From: Pseudomonadota bacterium
GTDB taxonomy: Bacteria; Pseudomonadota; Alphaproteobacteria; Rhizobiales; Xanthobacteraceae
Direction: 5' to 3'
Length of the DNA stretch: 64,000 nucleotides
Assembly: GCA_023451825.1 (NCBI GenBank)
Contig: JAEXYA010000039.1
Coordinates: forward strand, 69,531-133,530
Shown here one piece after another: positions 26,525 through 34,627 of this stretch (the first letter of the stretch is position 1; each line of letters begins with the position of its first letter). The translations under genes were made by a program, and so were the position numbers. The notes below the pieces were generated by a model. It saw nothing but the letters and a program-made list of their open reading frames with translations, did no database searches and was not told where the DNA came from.

Positions 26525-26558
26525 AGAAGCCCGGTCTCCGCAAGGAGGCCGGGCTTTT
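26525..26558 (+). terminator. rho-independent terminator after TRAP binding protein 1
   Basis: Stem AAGCCCGGTCTCC / GGAGGCCGGGCTT with loop GCAA and one mismatch, followed by TTTTT, 25 bp after the stop codon. It should isolate transcription of the first binding-protein gene from the second. Confidence 0.85.
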
Positions 26559-26578
26559 TGCGGTTTGCAGTCTCTCTG

Positions 26579-26610
26579 CCTCATGGTGAGGAGCGCGCTC
26601 TTGCGCGCGT
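26579..26610. repeat. half copy of the CCTCATGGTGAGGAGCG repeat
   Basis: A 32-bp stretch identical, in inverted orientation, to 41116-41147 inside the full palindromic repeat at 41034-41150. Only one arm is present here; the sequence after 26610 diverges. It is probably a remnant of an old insertion. Confidence 0.7.
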
Positions 26611-26696
26611 GAATTCCCGTGGCGTCCGCCCCGCGATTGCTCCATCATCGCATCATGCCTCCGGTAGAGAGGCGCGAAACAGGTGAGGGAGCAAAT

Positions 26697-27788
26697 ATGA
26701 AACGTCGTCAATTCATCCGCATGGCCGGGCTCGGCGCTGCGGGCGCGGCCACCGTGGCATCACCCGCCATCGCACAATCGATGCCGGAAATCAGGTGGCG
26801 GCTGACATCGAGCTTCCCCAAGTCACTCGATACAATCTACGGCGCGACCGACCTGTTCGCGAAAGCTGTGGCGGAAGCGACGGACAACAAATTCCAGATT
26901 CAGGTCTTCGCGGCGGGTGAAATCGTTCCTGCGCTGCAAGCGCTCGATGCCGCGTCGAACGGCACAGTCGAAATGGCGCAGACCGCCGGCTACTACTATG
27001 TCGGCAAGGATCCGACTTTCGCGATCGGCACGTCGATGCCGTTTGGCCTCAACAGCCGCATGCAGACGGCTTGGCTGCATTCCGGCGGTGGCGCCGAGCT
27101 CTTCAACGAGTTTCTCAAGGGGCACAATCTGATCGGCTTTGCTGCGGGCAATACCGGTTGTCAGATGGGTGGCTGGTTTCGCAAGGAAGTGAAAGAGGTC
27201 GCCGACCTCAACGGGCTCAAGATGCGCATCGGCGGCATCGCGGGCAATGTTCTGGCCAAGATCGGCGTCGTGCCACAGCAGGTTGGCGCAGGCGATATCT
27301 ATGCGTCGCTCGAGAAAGGCACGGTGGATGCCGCCGAATTCGTCGGGCCGTATGACGACGAGAAGCTCGGCTTCCAGAAGGTCGCGAAATATTACTACTA
27401 TCCGGGCTTCTGGGACGGCGGCCCCACCATCCACCACATGGTGAATCTTTCGAAGTGGGAGCAGTTGCCGGCAGCCTACAAGTCATTGATCAAGACGGCG
27501 TCGTCCATGGCCAACGAAGCGATGCAGGCGCGCTACGATGCGTATAACCCACCGGCAGTGAAGCGGCTCGTCGCGGGCGGCACCCAGCTTCGCGCGTTTT
27601 CACCCGCCATCCTGGATGCGTCGCTCAAGGCCGCCAACGATCTCTACACGGAAATCTCGGCCAAGAACGCCAACTTCAAAAAGCTCTACGACAACATGGT
27701 TGCCTTCCGCGCCGATCAATATGCCTGGTGGCAGGTCGCGGAATTTTCATACGACAGCTACATGATCCGCTCGCGACCGCGTGGGTGA
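26697..27788 (+). CDS. TRAP transporter substrate-binding protein (DctP family, TakP-like), copy 2
   Basis: Second periplasmic receptor, 363 residues, with a twin-arginine signal (KRRQFIR) and the same motif series as copy 1 (WRLTSSFPKSLDTIYGA, GGWFRKEVK, KMRIGGIAGNV, GTVDAAEFVGPYDD, YYYYPGFWDGG). Equal length and collinear motifs show a tandem duplication. Differences cluster in pocket-lining stretches such as QTAWLHSGGGAELF versus QNSWWYQGGGEQLG, so the ligands may differ. ATG at 26697 with GAGGGAG upstream; a terminator separates it from copy 1. Confidence 0.92.
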   Translation: MKRRQFIRMAGLGAAGAATVASPAIAQSMPEIRWRLTSSFPKSLDTIYGATDLFAKAVAEATDNKFQIQVFAAGEIVPALQALDAASNGTVEMAQTAGYYYVGKDPTFAIGTSMPFGLNSRMQTAWLHSGGGAELFNEFLKGHNLIGFAAGNTGCQMGGWFRKEVKEVADLNGLKMRIGGIAGNVLAKIGVVPQQVGAGDIYASLEKGTVDAAEFVGPYDDEKLGFQKVAKYYYYPGFWDGGPTIHHMVNLSKWEQLPAAYKSLIKTASSMANEAMQARYDAYNPPAVKRLVAGGTQLRAFSPAILDASLKAANDLYTEISAKNANFKKLYDNMVAFRADQYAWWQVAEFSYDSYMIRSRPRG

Positions 27789-27805
27789 GCATTATTGCGC
27801 CAGCA

Positions 27806-27838
27806 AAAAGCCCGGCCTCTGAAGAGGCCGGGCTTTGT
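27806..27838. terminator. bidirectional terminator between convergent TRAP genes
   Basis: Perfect stem AAAGCCCGGCCTC / GAGGCCGGGCTTT with a TGAA loop and A/T flanks on both sides (AAAAAG before, TTTGTTTT after), placed between binding protein 2 (stop 27788) and dctM on the other strand (stop 27863). It suits termination in both directions. Confidence 0.85.
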
Positions 27839-27862
27839 TTTGCTAAATAGTTGCGCCGGAGA

Positions 27863-29272
27863 TTATTTCGCCGGCCCGAAATCCGGCATCGCCGGCATTT
27901 CGATCTGCGGAATCTCGATCTTCACATTGGACGTATCGACCACCGTCGTGTCGATCCAGTAGGTCACAAGGCCCGGCCACATGATCACGATGATCACGAG
28001 CAGGATCTGCATGCCGACCCAGGGAATCGCGCCGAGATAGATGTCGCGGCTCTTCACCTCCGGCGGCGCGATGCCGCGCAGATAGAACAGTGCGAAGCCG
28101 AATGGCGGATGCATGAACGAGGTCTGCATGTTCACGCAGAGCAGCACGCCGAACCAGACGAGATCGATGCCGAGCTTGGCAGCCACCGGCGCCAGCAACG
28201 GAATGATGATGAAGGCGATCTCGAAGAAATCGAGGAAGAACGCCAGGAAGAACACGAAGATGTTCACGAAGACGAGGAAGCCGACCTTGCCGCCGGGCAG
28301 GCCCGTCAGCAGGTGCTCGATCCAGTGCGAGCCGTCCATGCCCTGGAAGACGAGGCTGAAGCAGGTCGAGCCGATCAGGATGAACACCACCATCGAGGTG
28401 AGGCGCATGGTCGAGGTCATGGCCTGTTCGACCAGCGGCCAGGTCAGGCGGCGATGCATGGCGGCGAGAACGATGGCGCCGACGGCGCCCATCGCACCGG
28501 CTTCGGTCGGCGTCGCGAGGCCGAGGCCGATGGTGCCGAGGACGAGGAAGATCAGCACGATGGACGGGATCATGCCCCACAGCACGCGGCTGATGAGCTT
28601 CCAGCCCATCGGTTCGCGCGCATGTTCCGGAATCGGCGGCATCGACGTCGGGCGCGCGATCGACATGATGACGATAAACAGCAGGAAGATCGCGACCTGC
28701 AGGATCGAGGGGCCGATGGCGCCGAGATACATGTCACCGACCGAGCGGCCGAGCTGGTCGGCGAGCACGATCAGCACCAGCGACGGCGGGATCAGCTGCG
28801 TGATGGTGCCCGATGCCGCGATGACGCCGGTGGCCAGCTTCATGTCATAGCCGTAGCGCATCATGATCGGCAGCGAGATCACGCCCATGGCGATGACCGA
28901 TGCGGCCACGGTGCCGGTGATGGCGCCGAGGATCGCGCCGACGATGATGACTGCATAAGCGAGGCCGCCCGGCACCTTGCCGAACAATTGTCCGGTGCCT
29001 TCGAGCAGATCCTCGGCGAGCCCGCAGCGCTCGAGAATGGCGCCCATGAAGGTGAAGAAGGGGATCGACAGCAGCAGGTCATTCGAGATCGTGCCGTAGA
29101 AGCGGAACGGCAGCGCCTGCAGGAATGACGGATCGAAGTGTCCCGTGAAGATGCCGAGAATGCCGAAGAACAGGCCGACCGCGGCGAGCGAGAAGGCGAC
29201 CGGGAAGCCGAACACCATGAAGCAGATCATGGTGCCGAACATCAGCGGAGGAAACACGCCGTAGGAGAACAT
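27863..29272 (-). CDS. dctM: TRAP transporter large membrane subunit (DctM family)
   Basis: Transport-channel subunit, 469 residues with about 12 hydrophobic segments. It has typical DctM features: the N-terminal GFPVAFSLAAVGLFFG, LLSIPFFTFMGAILER, ITGTVAASVIAMGVISLPIMM and GTITQLIPPSLVLIVLADQ. Couples sodium-driven uptake to the periplasmic receptors. AGGGA lies six bases before the ATG at 29272. Downstream of dctQ by 61 bp in the same operon. Its substrate is set by the binding proteins encoded by the converging genes; the pairing is inferred from position. Confidence 0.92.
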   Translation of the reverse strand: MFSYGVFPPLMFGTMICFMVFGFPVAFSLAAVGLFFGILGIFTGHFDPSFLQALPFRFYGTISNDLLLSIPFFTFMGAILERCGLAEDLLEGTGQLFGKVPGGLAYAVIIVGAILGAITGTVAASVIAMGVISLPIMMRYGYDMKLATGVIAASGTITQLIPPSLVLIVLADQLGRSVGDMYLGAIGPSILQVAIFLLFIVIMSIARPTSMPPIPEHAREPMGWKLISRVLWGMIPSIVLIFLVLGTIGLGLATPTEAGAMGAVGAIVLAAMHRRLTWPLVEQAMTSTMRLTSMVVFILIGSTCFSLVFQGMDGSHWIEHLLTGLPGGKVGFLVFVNIFVFFLAFFLDFFEIAFIIIPLLAPVAAKLGIDLVWFGVLLCVNMQTSFMHPPFGFALFYLRGIAPPEVKSRDIYLGAIPWVGMQILLVIIVIMWPGLVTYWIDTTVVDTSNVKIEIPQIEMPAMPDFGPAK

Positions 29273-29333
29273 CGGAGATCCCTGACTATCGATCTATGTC
29301 GTCAAATGCGAAGGGCTGAAAAAGCAAACGCCG

Positions 29334-29870
29334 CTATTGCAGCGGCGCTTCATAATGGGTGTCGATCTTGACCACGCCGGCGAGGGCGGCAAGGCGCTTT
29401 GCGAGTTCGGCGAGGCCCTGCAGCACCAGCAGGCCGAAGCCAACGGGCAGCACCAGTTTCACCGGCCACAGGATCAGGCCGCCCGCATTGCTCGACACCT
29501 CTTGTGAATTCCAAGAATTCAGGAAGAACGGGGTCGTCATATAGGTGAGATAGATCATCGCCGGCAGCAGGAAGACGGTGAGGCCGATGATGTCGATCCA
29601 CAGGCGCGCGCGGTCGGAGACGGCGGAATAGAGCAGGTCGACGCGCACATGCTCGTTGAGGCGCAACGTCTGCGAAGCACCGAAGAACACGATGCCGGCG
29701 AACATGTACCACTGGATCTCGAGCCAGCCATTGGAGGAATAGCTGAACAGGTAGCGGACCGTGGCATTGCCGGCGCTGACGAGGCAGGCGAGCAGCACGA
29801 GCCACTTGGCGACGAAGCCGAAGACATCGCTCAGCCGATCGATGGCATTCGTGAATTTGAGTACGTCCAC
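29334..29870 (-). CDS. dctQ: TRAP transporter small membrane subunit (DctQ family)
   Basis: Small four-helix membrane subunit, 178 residues. It has the DctQ hallmarks VSAGNATVRYLFSYSSNGWLE (helix 1-2), FAGIVFFGASQTLRLNEHVRVDLLY and a last helix (PVGFGLLVLQGLAELAKRL). It pairs with DctM, for which it is the upstream gene of the operon. The 189-bp region before it, shared with the end of moaA, holds two palindromes that could be operator sites. Confidence 0.9.
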   Translation of the reverse strand: MDVLKFTNAIDRLSDVFGFVAKWLVLLACLVSAGNATVRYLFSYSSNGWLEIQWYMFAGIVFFGASQTLRLNEHVRVDLLYSAVSDRARLWIDIIGLTVFLLPAMIYLTYMTTPFFLNSWNSQEVSSNAGGLILWPVKLVLPVGFGLLVLQGLAELAKRLAALAGVVKIDTHYEAPLQ

Positions 29871-29910
29871 GGTTTCCCCCGAAACTCGCCCGTCCGTCCG
29901 CAGATCACGT

Positions 29911-29961
29911 CTTTCTCACTGAGAAAGCGGAGCTTTTTCCGCTGGGCGACCAAAATTTTGG
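29911..29961 (-). promoter_or_regulatory. two palindromes upstream of dctQ
   Basis: CTTTCTCA-c-TGAGAAAG (29911-29927) is a perfect 8-bp inverted repeat around one base, 41 bp before the dctQ start. CCAAAATTTTGG (29950-29961) is a perfect 12-bp palindrome 80 bp before it. The first has a loop too small for a hairpin, so protein binding is the better reading. No regulator gene is adjacent. Confidence 0.45.
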
Positions 29962-30059
29962 GCACCATTTCAGCGCGTCATGCAATCGTCAATCGGAAAT
30001 TGACGGTTTGCCGCAGGCCATTGGTCGGGGGTCTGAGGGAGGGTAAGGCGGTGCGCCGA

Positions 30060-31091
30060 TCAACCGCCGGTTACGCTCATATGGCGGCTGACGCTCGGCC
30101 GGTTGTGGCGGCGATCGATGATGAAATCGTGGCCTTTCGGCTTCAAGCCGATGGCACGGTCGATGGTCGCATTGAGCAATTCGTTGTCCGCGGAGGCACG
30201 CAGCGGCTTGCGCAGGTCGGAGGCATCCTCGTGGCCCAGGCAAGTATGGATGGTGCCGGTGCAGGTGATGCGAACGCGGTTGCAGCTCTCGCAGAAATTA
30301 TGCGTCATCGGGGTGATGAAGCCGAGCTTGCCGCCGGTTTCGGCGACACGGACATAGCGGGCGGGGCCGCCGGTATCGTCGGGCAGATCGGTGAGCGTGT
30401 AGTTGTTCGCAAGGCGCGACCGCAGCAGCGATAGCGGCAGATACTGGTCGATACGGCCTTCGCCGATATCGCCCATCGGCATCACCTCGATCAATGTCAG
30501 CGCCATGTCGCGGCCATGCGCCCATTCCATCAAAGCGGGGATTTCATCCTCGTTGAGATTCTTCAGCGCGACAGCATTGATCTTGACGGCGAGGCCGGCA
30601 GCCTGCGCGGCGTCGATGCCCGCCATCACCTTGGAGAGATCGCCCCAGCGCGTGATGGTTTTGAATTTGGCGGCGTCGAGCGTGTCGAGCGAGACATTGA
30701 TGCGCTTCACACCGCAATCGGCGAGCTCGTCGGCATATTTTGCGAGCAGCGAGCCATTGGTCGTGAGCGTCAGCTCTTTCAGCGCACCGCTCTTGAGGTG
30801 CCGCGACAGCGAGCGCACAAGGCCCATCACGTTACGACGCACCAATGGCTCGCCGCCGGTGAGGCGCAGCTTCGTCACGCCCTTGGCGATGAATGCTGAG
30901 CACAGGCGATCGAGTTCTTCCAGCGTCAGCAAATCGGCCTTCGGTAGAAAGGTCATGTCTTCCGACATGCAATAGAAACAGCGCAGGTCGCAGCGATCCG
31001 TCACCGAGACGCGCAGATAATTGATCCGCCGGCCGAATGGATCGGTCATGGCTGATGAGGTCTGTGCGGGAATGAGATCGGTGACCGACAT
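30060..31091 (-). CDS. moaA: GTP 3',8-cyclase (molybdenum cofactor biosynthesis protein A)
   Basis: Radical-SAM enzyme that converts GTP to 3',8-cyclo-GTP, the first step to molybdopterin. 343 residues. The radical-SAM cluster motif is CDLRCFYC near residue 34. TGGEPL follows, and the second cluster near the C-terminus uses NFCESCNRVRITCTG. The chain ends in the SVTGG double glycine required for activity. AAGG precedes the ATG at 31091. The window encodes two molybdenum enzyme systems (CO dehydrogenase and the hydroxylase operon) that depend on this pathway. No moaC, moaD or moaE is in the window. Confidence 0.95.
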   Translation of the reverse strand: MSVTDLIPAQTSSAMTDPFGRRINYLRVSVTDRCDLRCFYCMSEDMTFLPKADLLTLEELDRLCSAFIAKGVTKLRLTGGEPLVRRNVMGLVRSLSRHLKSGALKELTLTTNGSLLAKYADELADCGVKRINVSLDTLDAAKFKTITRWGDLSKVMAGIDAAQAAGLAVKINAVALKNLNEDEIPALMEWAHGRDMALTLIEVMPMGDIGEGRIDQYLPLSLLRSRLANNYTLTDLPDDTGGPARYVRVAETGGKLGFITPMTHNFCESCNRVRITCTGTIHTCLGHEDASDLRKPLRASADNELLNATIDRAIGLKPKGHDFIIDRRHNRPSVSRHMSVTGG

Positions 31092-31241
31092 TCAAACGCC
31101 TTGCTGCATGCAACGGGCGGCGAGTACGCCGCTCGTCATAATGTAATCATGCAAAGCGCTGGGCACAATTGCGATACAGCAATCGTTCGTCGGATGCGGC
31201 GGAGCCGGCAAATCATGGACAGCACTATTCGAAGTGCCTAT

Positions 31242-31268
31242 CGGCGGATTGCGTTTTGCGATCCGCCG
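31242..31268. other. strong hairpin downstream of the lipoprotein gene
   Basis: Stem of 11 bp (CGGCGGATTGC / GCGATCCGCCG, one G-T pair) with loop GTTTT, 13 bp after the stop of the PEGA lipoprotein on the minus strand. No T-run follows in either direction; it may stabilise the 3' end or end transcription inefficiently. Confidence 0.5.
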
Positions 31269-31280
31269 ACATCCGAATGT

Positions 31281-31727
31281 TTAGCGCGGATTGGGGAATG
31301 GCGAGCCGGCGGCCGGCGCTGCCTCTTCCGTTGCCGGAGCAGGTGCGGCAGCGCGCTTCTTGGCGGCCTTGCGGGCTTTGCGGGCCGGCGTGGCCGGGGC
31401 CAATTCGACGGCGACCGGGCTCGGCTCGACAACCGTGCGAGCAGCCTGGGTGAAGTCGCCGGGCACGCGCGTCACGGTCACCGGAACCGTGGTCGGCTGG
31501 AACTTCGGCAGGGTGAAGGTCGCCTCGAAATTGCCTTCGGTGACGATCGGCAGCGAGCAAGGCGTCGTGCAAGCGGGGCCTACCGACGTCTTCACCTCGG
31601 CGCCGGGGGGCGTCGATTCGAACTGGACGGTAACCGGCTCCGGTGCCGACTTGAAGGCATCCGTTGAGAAGGAGGAGCAGCCAGCAAGGCTCAGGCCCGC
31701 TGCCGTCAATAGGAATACTCGACGCAT
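31281..31727 (-). CDS. PEGA-domain lipoprotein, hypothetical
   Basis: Small envelope lipoprotein of 148 residues. The signal peptide carries a lipobox (LSLAGC, cysteine near residue 17). A PEGA-like beta domain follows (QFESTPPGAEVKTSVGPAC, TPCSLPI) with two cysteines that could form a disulfide. The C-terminal third is Ala/Lys/Pro-rich and low complexity (ARKARKAAKKRAAAPAPA). PEGA domains are usually surface-exposed wall or matrix contacts; the role here is unknown. Start ATG at 31727 fits the signal peptide. Confidence 0.8.
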   Translation of the reverse strand: MRRVFLLTAAGLSLAGCSSFSTDAFKSAPEPVTVQFESTPPGAEVKTSVGPACTTPCSLPIVTEGNFEATFTLPKFQPTTVPVTVTRVPGDFTQAARTVVEPSPVAVELAPATPARKARKAAKKRAAAPAPATEEAAPAAGSPFPNPR

Positions 31728-31926
31728 AGTTGAATCCGTTACTTTCGCGGCTAGCCGCAGTCCCCATGCCGGACAATAGGAGCGTGGGTCCAATGACGCA
31801 ACCTGCCGGCGCATGATAGTTAATAGATGGTTAATTCGATCGTGCGAAAGGCCAAAAAGTTCCGACAGCTGATGCGGTTAGAAGGCGATCGGAACGAGAA
31901 ATCGTCAGAAGGCGGATGCGATCGCG

Positions 31927-32841
31927 TCAGTCGGCAGCGGAGAACATCTCCCGTCCGCTGAGTGAACTCGCCAAGTGATCGGCGAAGGCTGCGCTGATCG
32001 GTGGCAGTGTGCGACCGCTTTTCTTGATGACGGTGACTGCCCGCGAAAAGCCGGGAGCGTCGATGGCGCGCGACCGCAGATCCGGTTCTGCACTGATTTC
32101 CCGCGCAGAGCCGGGTAGCACCGTGAGGCCCAGGCCGGCCCGAACCATCGCAATGGCGGTCATCATATAGGTCGCCTCGCAGGTTGCCTGTGGCGTGTAC
32201 CCCGCGGCAAGGAACGCGGCATCCACCACGGTACGCACACTGGTTGTGGACGCTAGCAGAATCAGCGGGTGGTTGGCGAGATCCGCAACGCCGATGCTGC
32301 GCAATTTTCCGATCGGATGATCCTTCGGAAACACCACATGCATGCGGTCGCGCACCTCGAACAGGATATCGACATCGCGGCTGCTGAAACTGCCGCCCAT
32401 GATGGCAAGATCCACTTCCTCGGTCAGCACGAAGTCAATGACGCTGCTGGCGATGGCATCCTTGAGCACGAAGGACGCGCCGGGCTGCAATGCGCGGAAT
32501 GATTTGATGGCCTCGGGCAAGGCGCCGGCAGCGACCGACGGCAGCGACGCGACGCGGACGATGCCGCGCCGCTTGGCAGCGATGTCGTGGGTGTCGCTCA
32601 CCAGCGTATCGAGATCGTTGATCATGCGCTGGAACACCGGCAGCAATTCACGGCCCATGCGCGTCAGCTCGACCGAGCGCGTGTTGCGGTCGAACAGCCG
32701 CACGGCGAGGGATTCTTCCAGACGCCGGATCTGAACGGTCAGCGTGGGCTGCGCCAGATGCAGCATTTCCGCCGCGCGCGTAAAACTGCCGGATTGGGCG
32801 ACGGCAAGGAAGGTTCGAAGCTGCCGGAGACTGACATCCAT
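31927..32841 (-). CDS. LysR-family transcriptional regulator
   Basis: DNA-binding regulator of 304 residues. The N-terminal helix-turn-helix is LRTFLAVAQSGSFTRAAEMLHLAQPTLTVQIRRLEESL (residues 7-44 in part), followed by RLFDRNTRSVELT and a periplasmic-binding-like effector domain. Divergent from the peptide-type binding protein at 32932 with 90 bp between starts, the classical arrangement for a regulator controlling the neighbour. Effector unknown, probably the ligand of that binding protein or a product. Confidence 0.9.
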   Translation of the reverse strand: MDVSLRQLRTFLAVAQSGSFTRAAEMLHLAQPTLTVQIRRLEESLAVRLFDRNTRSVELTRMGRELLPVFQRMINDLDTLVSDTHDIAAKRRGIVRVASLPSVAAGALPEAIKSFRALQPGASFVLKDAIASSVIDFVLTEEVDLAIMGGSFSSRDVDILFEVRDRMHVVFPKDHPIGKLRSIGVADLANHPLILLASTTSVRTVVDAAFLAAGYTPQATCEATYMMTAIAMVRAGLGLTVLPGSAREISAEPDLRSRAIDAPGFSRAVTVIKKSGRTLPPISAAFADHLASSLSGREMFSAAD

Positions 32842-32852
32842 AGATGTTTTCT

Positions 32853-32879
32853 ATTGCTGGAATACAATTAATTCAATTG
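32853..32879. promoter_or_regulatory. LysR-type operator candidates in the divergent promoter
   Basis: Two overlapping inverted repeats: ATTG-N8-CAAT (32853-32868) and CAATT-aattc-AATTG (32865-32879), in an A/T-rich stretch between the LysR start (32841) and the binding protein start (32932). The ATTG/CAAT half-sites and central placement are as expected for LysR control. Confidence 0.5.
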
Positions 32880-32931
32880 CTCAATCCGTTGCGTTTGGCA
32901 CCATCCGGCTCAACGGGAATGGGAGCAGTCG

Positions 32932-34524
32932 ATGAACAGACGTGAATTTGCCAAACTGGGCGTCGCCGCAGGTGCTTTGGGTCTCGGTGGTTTTCCGTTG
33001 GGATTGCAGCGCGCGGTCGGGCAGACCAGGGGCGGGCGGCTCAACGCGATCATCCAGCCGGAGCCGCCGATGCTGGTCTCGGCCCTCAGTCAGTTGCAGG
33101 CGACGCTGACCGTGGCCGGAAAGCTCTATGAGAGCCTGCTGCGCTACGACTTCGACCTGAAGCCGATGCCGGGTCTGGCGAAGTCGTGGGAGGTGTCTGC
33201 CGACGGCCTGACCTATACGTTCAAGCTGCATCCGAACATCACCTTCCATGACGGCAAGCCGTTGACGGCTGACGACGTCATCTTCTCGCTGACTAAGATG
33301 CTGCCCGAAACCCATGCGCGGGCGCGCGGCGTGTTCTCGCGCATCGCCTCATCGGAGGCGCCCGATCCGCTCACGGTGGTGTTCAAGCTCAAGGCGCCAT
33401 TCGCGCCGTTCCTCGGTGCGCTCGATTGCACGACGGCGCCGGTGCTGCCCAAGCATATCTATGACGGCACCAATTATCGCGAGAACCCCGCCAATGCGCA
33501 GGCAATCGGCTGCGGTCCGTTCAAGCTGAAGGAATGGGTGCGTGGCTCGCATATCCATTTCGTCAAGCATGAGGGCTATTACCGCGCCGGCGAGCCGCAT
33601 ATCGACGAGATCATCTATCGCGTCATTCCGGATGCCGCGTCGCGCGCGGTCGCGCTGGAGCAAGGCAATGTGCAGCTGACGCAGTGGAGCGACATCGAAA
33701 TGTTCGATTTCCCGCGCATGTCCAAGCTGCCCACCGTCGATGTCACCACCAAGGGCTACGAGATGTTCGCGCCGCATCTGTGGCTGGAGTTGAACAACCG
33801 CGTCGCGCCGATGAACGACAAGCGTTTCCGCCAGGCGGTGATGTATGCGATCGACCGCAAGGCACTGCAGCAGCGGCTCTATTTCGGGCTCGGCAAGATC
33901 GCGACCGGGCCGGTGTCGTCGAAGACGCGCTTCTATGAGAAAGACGTCAAGCAATACGAATATTCGCAGGACAAGGCGAAAGCGCTGCTCGATGAGATGG
34001 GCCTGAAGCCGGGGCCGGACGGCAAGCGGATCAGCATCCCATTCCTGGTCATTCCATCAGGGGATATCTATCGGCGGATGGCTGAATTCCTCAAGCAGAC
34101 GCTGCTGCGCGTCGGCATCGAGCTGCAATTCGAGACCACCGACACCGCCGGCTGGATCGATCGCGTCGCCAACTGGAATTTCGCGATGACGAACAATCTC
34201 GTCTATCAGCTCGGCGATCCCGCCATCGGCGTCTCGCGCAGCTACATCTCGTCGAACATCCGCAAGGGCATCATGTTCTCCAATACGGCTGGCTACGCCA
34301 ATCCGGAGGTCGATCGCCTGTTCGAGGAGGCTGCGGTCGCCGGCTCGGATGCGAAACGGCAGGAGCTCTACAGCGCCGTGCAGAAAATCCTCGTGGAGGA
34401 TGTGCCGATCGTCTGGCTGCTCGAACAGGATTTCCCGACCATCACCAACAAGAAGGTCAAGAATGTCACGACCACCGGGATCGGCGTTCACGAGACATTT
34501 GGCGCGGTGACGATCGACACATAG
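32932..34524 (+). CDS. ABC transporter substrate-binding protein (DppA/peptide-nickel family), orphan
   Basis: Periplasmic receptor of 530 residues of the SBP_bac_5 family. Twin-arginine signal NRREFAKLGVAAGALGLGG, then LYESLLRYDFDLKPMPGLAKSW, KLHPNITFHDGKPLTADDV and the C-terminal TTTGIGVHETF. The family binds peptides, nickel, sugars or opine-like solutes. No permease or ATPase gene follows, so it must use components encoded elsewhere. Next to it is a divergent LysR regulator. Strong GGGAG ribosome site before the ATG at 32932. Confidence 0.9.
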   Translation: MNRREFAKLGVAAGALGLGGFPLGLQRAVGQTRGGRLNAIIQPEPPMLVSALSQLQATLTVAGKLYESLLRYDFDLKPMPGLAKSWEVSADGLTYTFKLHPNITFHDGKPLTADDVIFSLTKMLPETHARARGVFSRIASSEAPDPLTVVFKLKAPFAPFLGALDCTTAPVLPKHIYDGTNYRENPANAQAIGCGPFKLKEWVRGSHIHFVKHEGYYRAGEPHIDEIIYRVIPDAASRAVALEQGNVQLTQWSDIEMFDFPRMSKLPTVDVTTKGYEMFAPHLWLELNNRVAPMNDKRFRQAVMYAIDRKALQQRLYFGLGKIATGPVSSKTRFYEKDVKQYEYSQDKAKALLDEMGLKPGPDGKRISIPFLVIPSGDIYRRMAEFLKQTLLRVGIELQFETTDTAGWIDRVANWNFAMTNNLVYQLGDPAIGVSRSYISSNIRKGIMFSNTAGYANPEVDRLFEEAAVAGSDAKRQELYSAVQKILVEDVPIVWLLEQDFPTITNKKVKNVTTTGIGVHETFGAVTIDT

Positions 34525-34527
34525 TGC

Positions 34528-34621
34528 TCGTCATGGCGAGGAGCCCTTGCGACGAAGCAATCCAGCGCTGTTTCCAGAAAATCTGGATTGCTTCGCGATT
34601 CGTCAGGGCTCGCCCTGACGG
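34528..34621. repeat. palindromic repeat, CGTCATTGCGAGGAGCG family, copy 1 (diverged)
   Basis: About 94 bp with central arms GCAATCCAG / CTGGATTGC and outer arms CGTCATGGCGAGGAGC / CGCCCTGACG. Copies 2 and 3 at 36754-36839 and 43977-44070 are better preserved. It lies between convergent gene ends, where a hairpin can also serve as a terminator. Confidence 0.75.
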
Positions 34622-34627
34622 CTGAAA

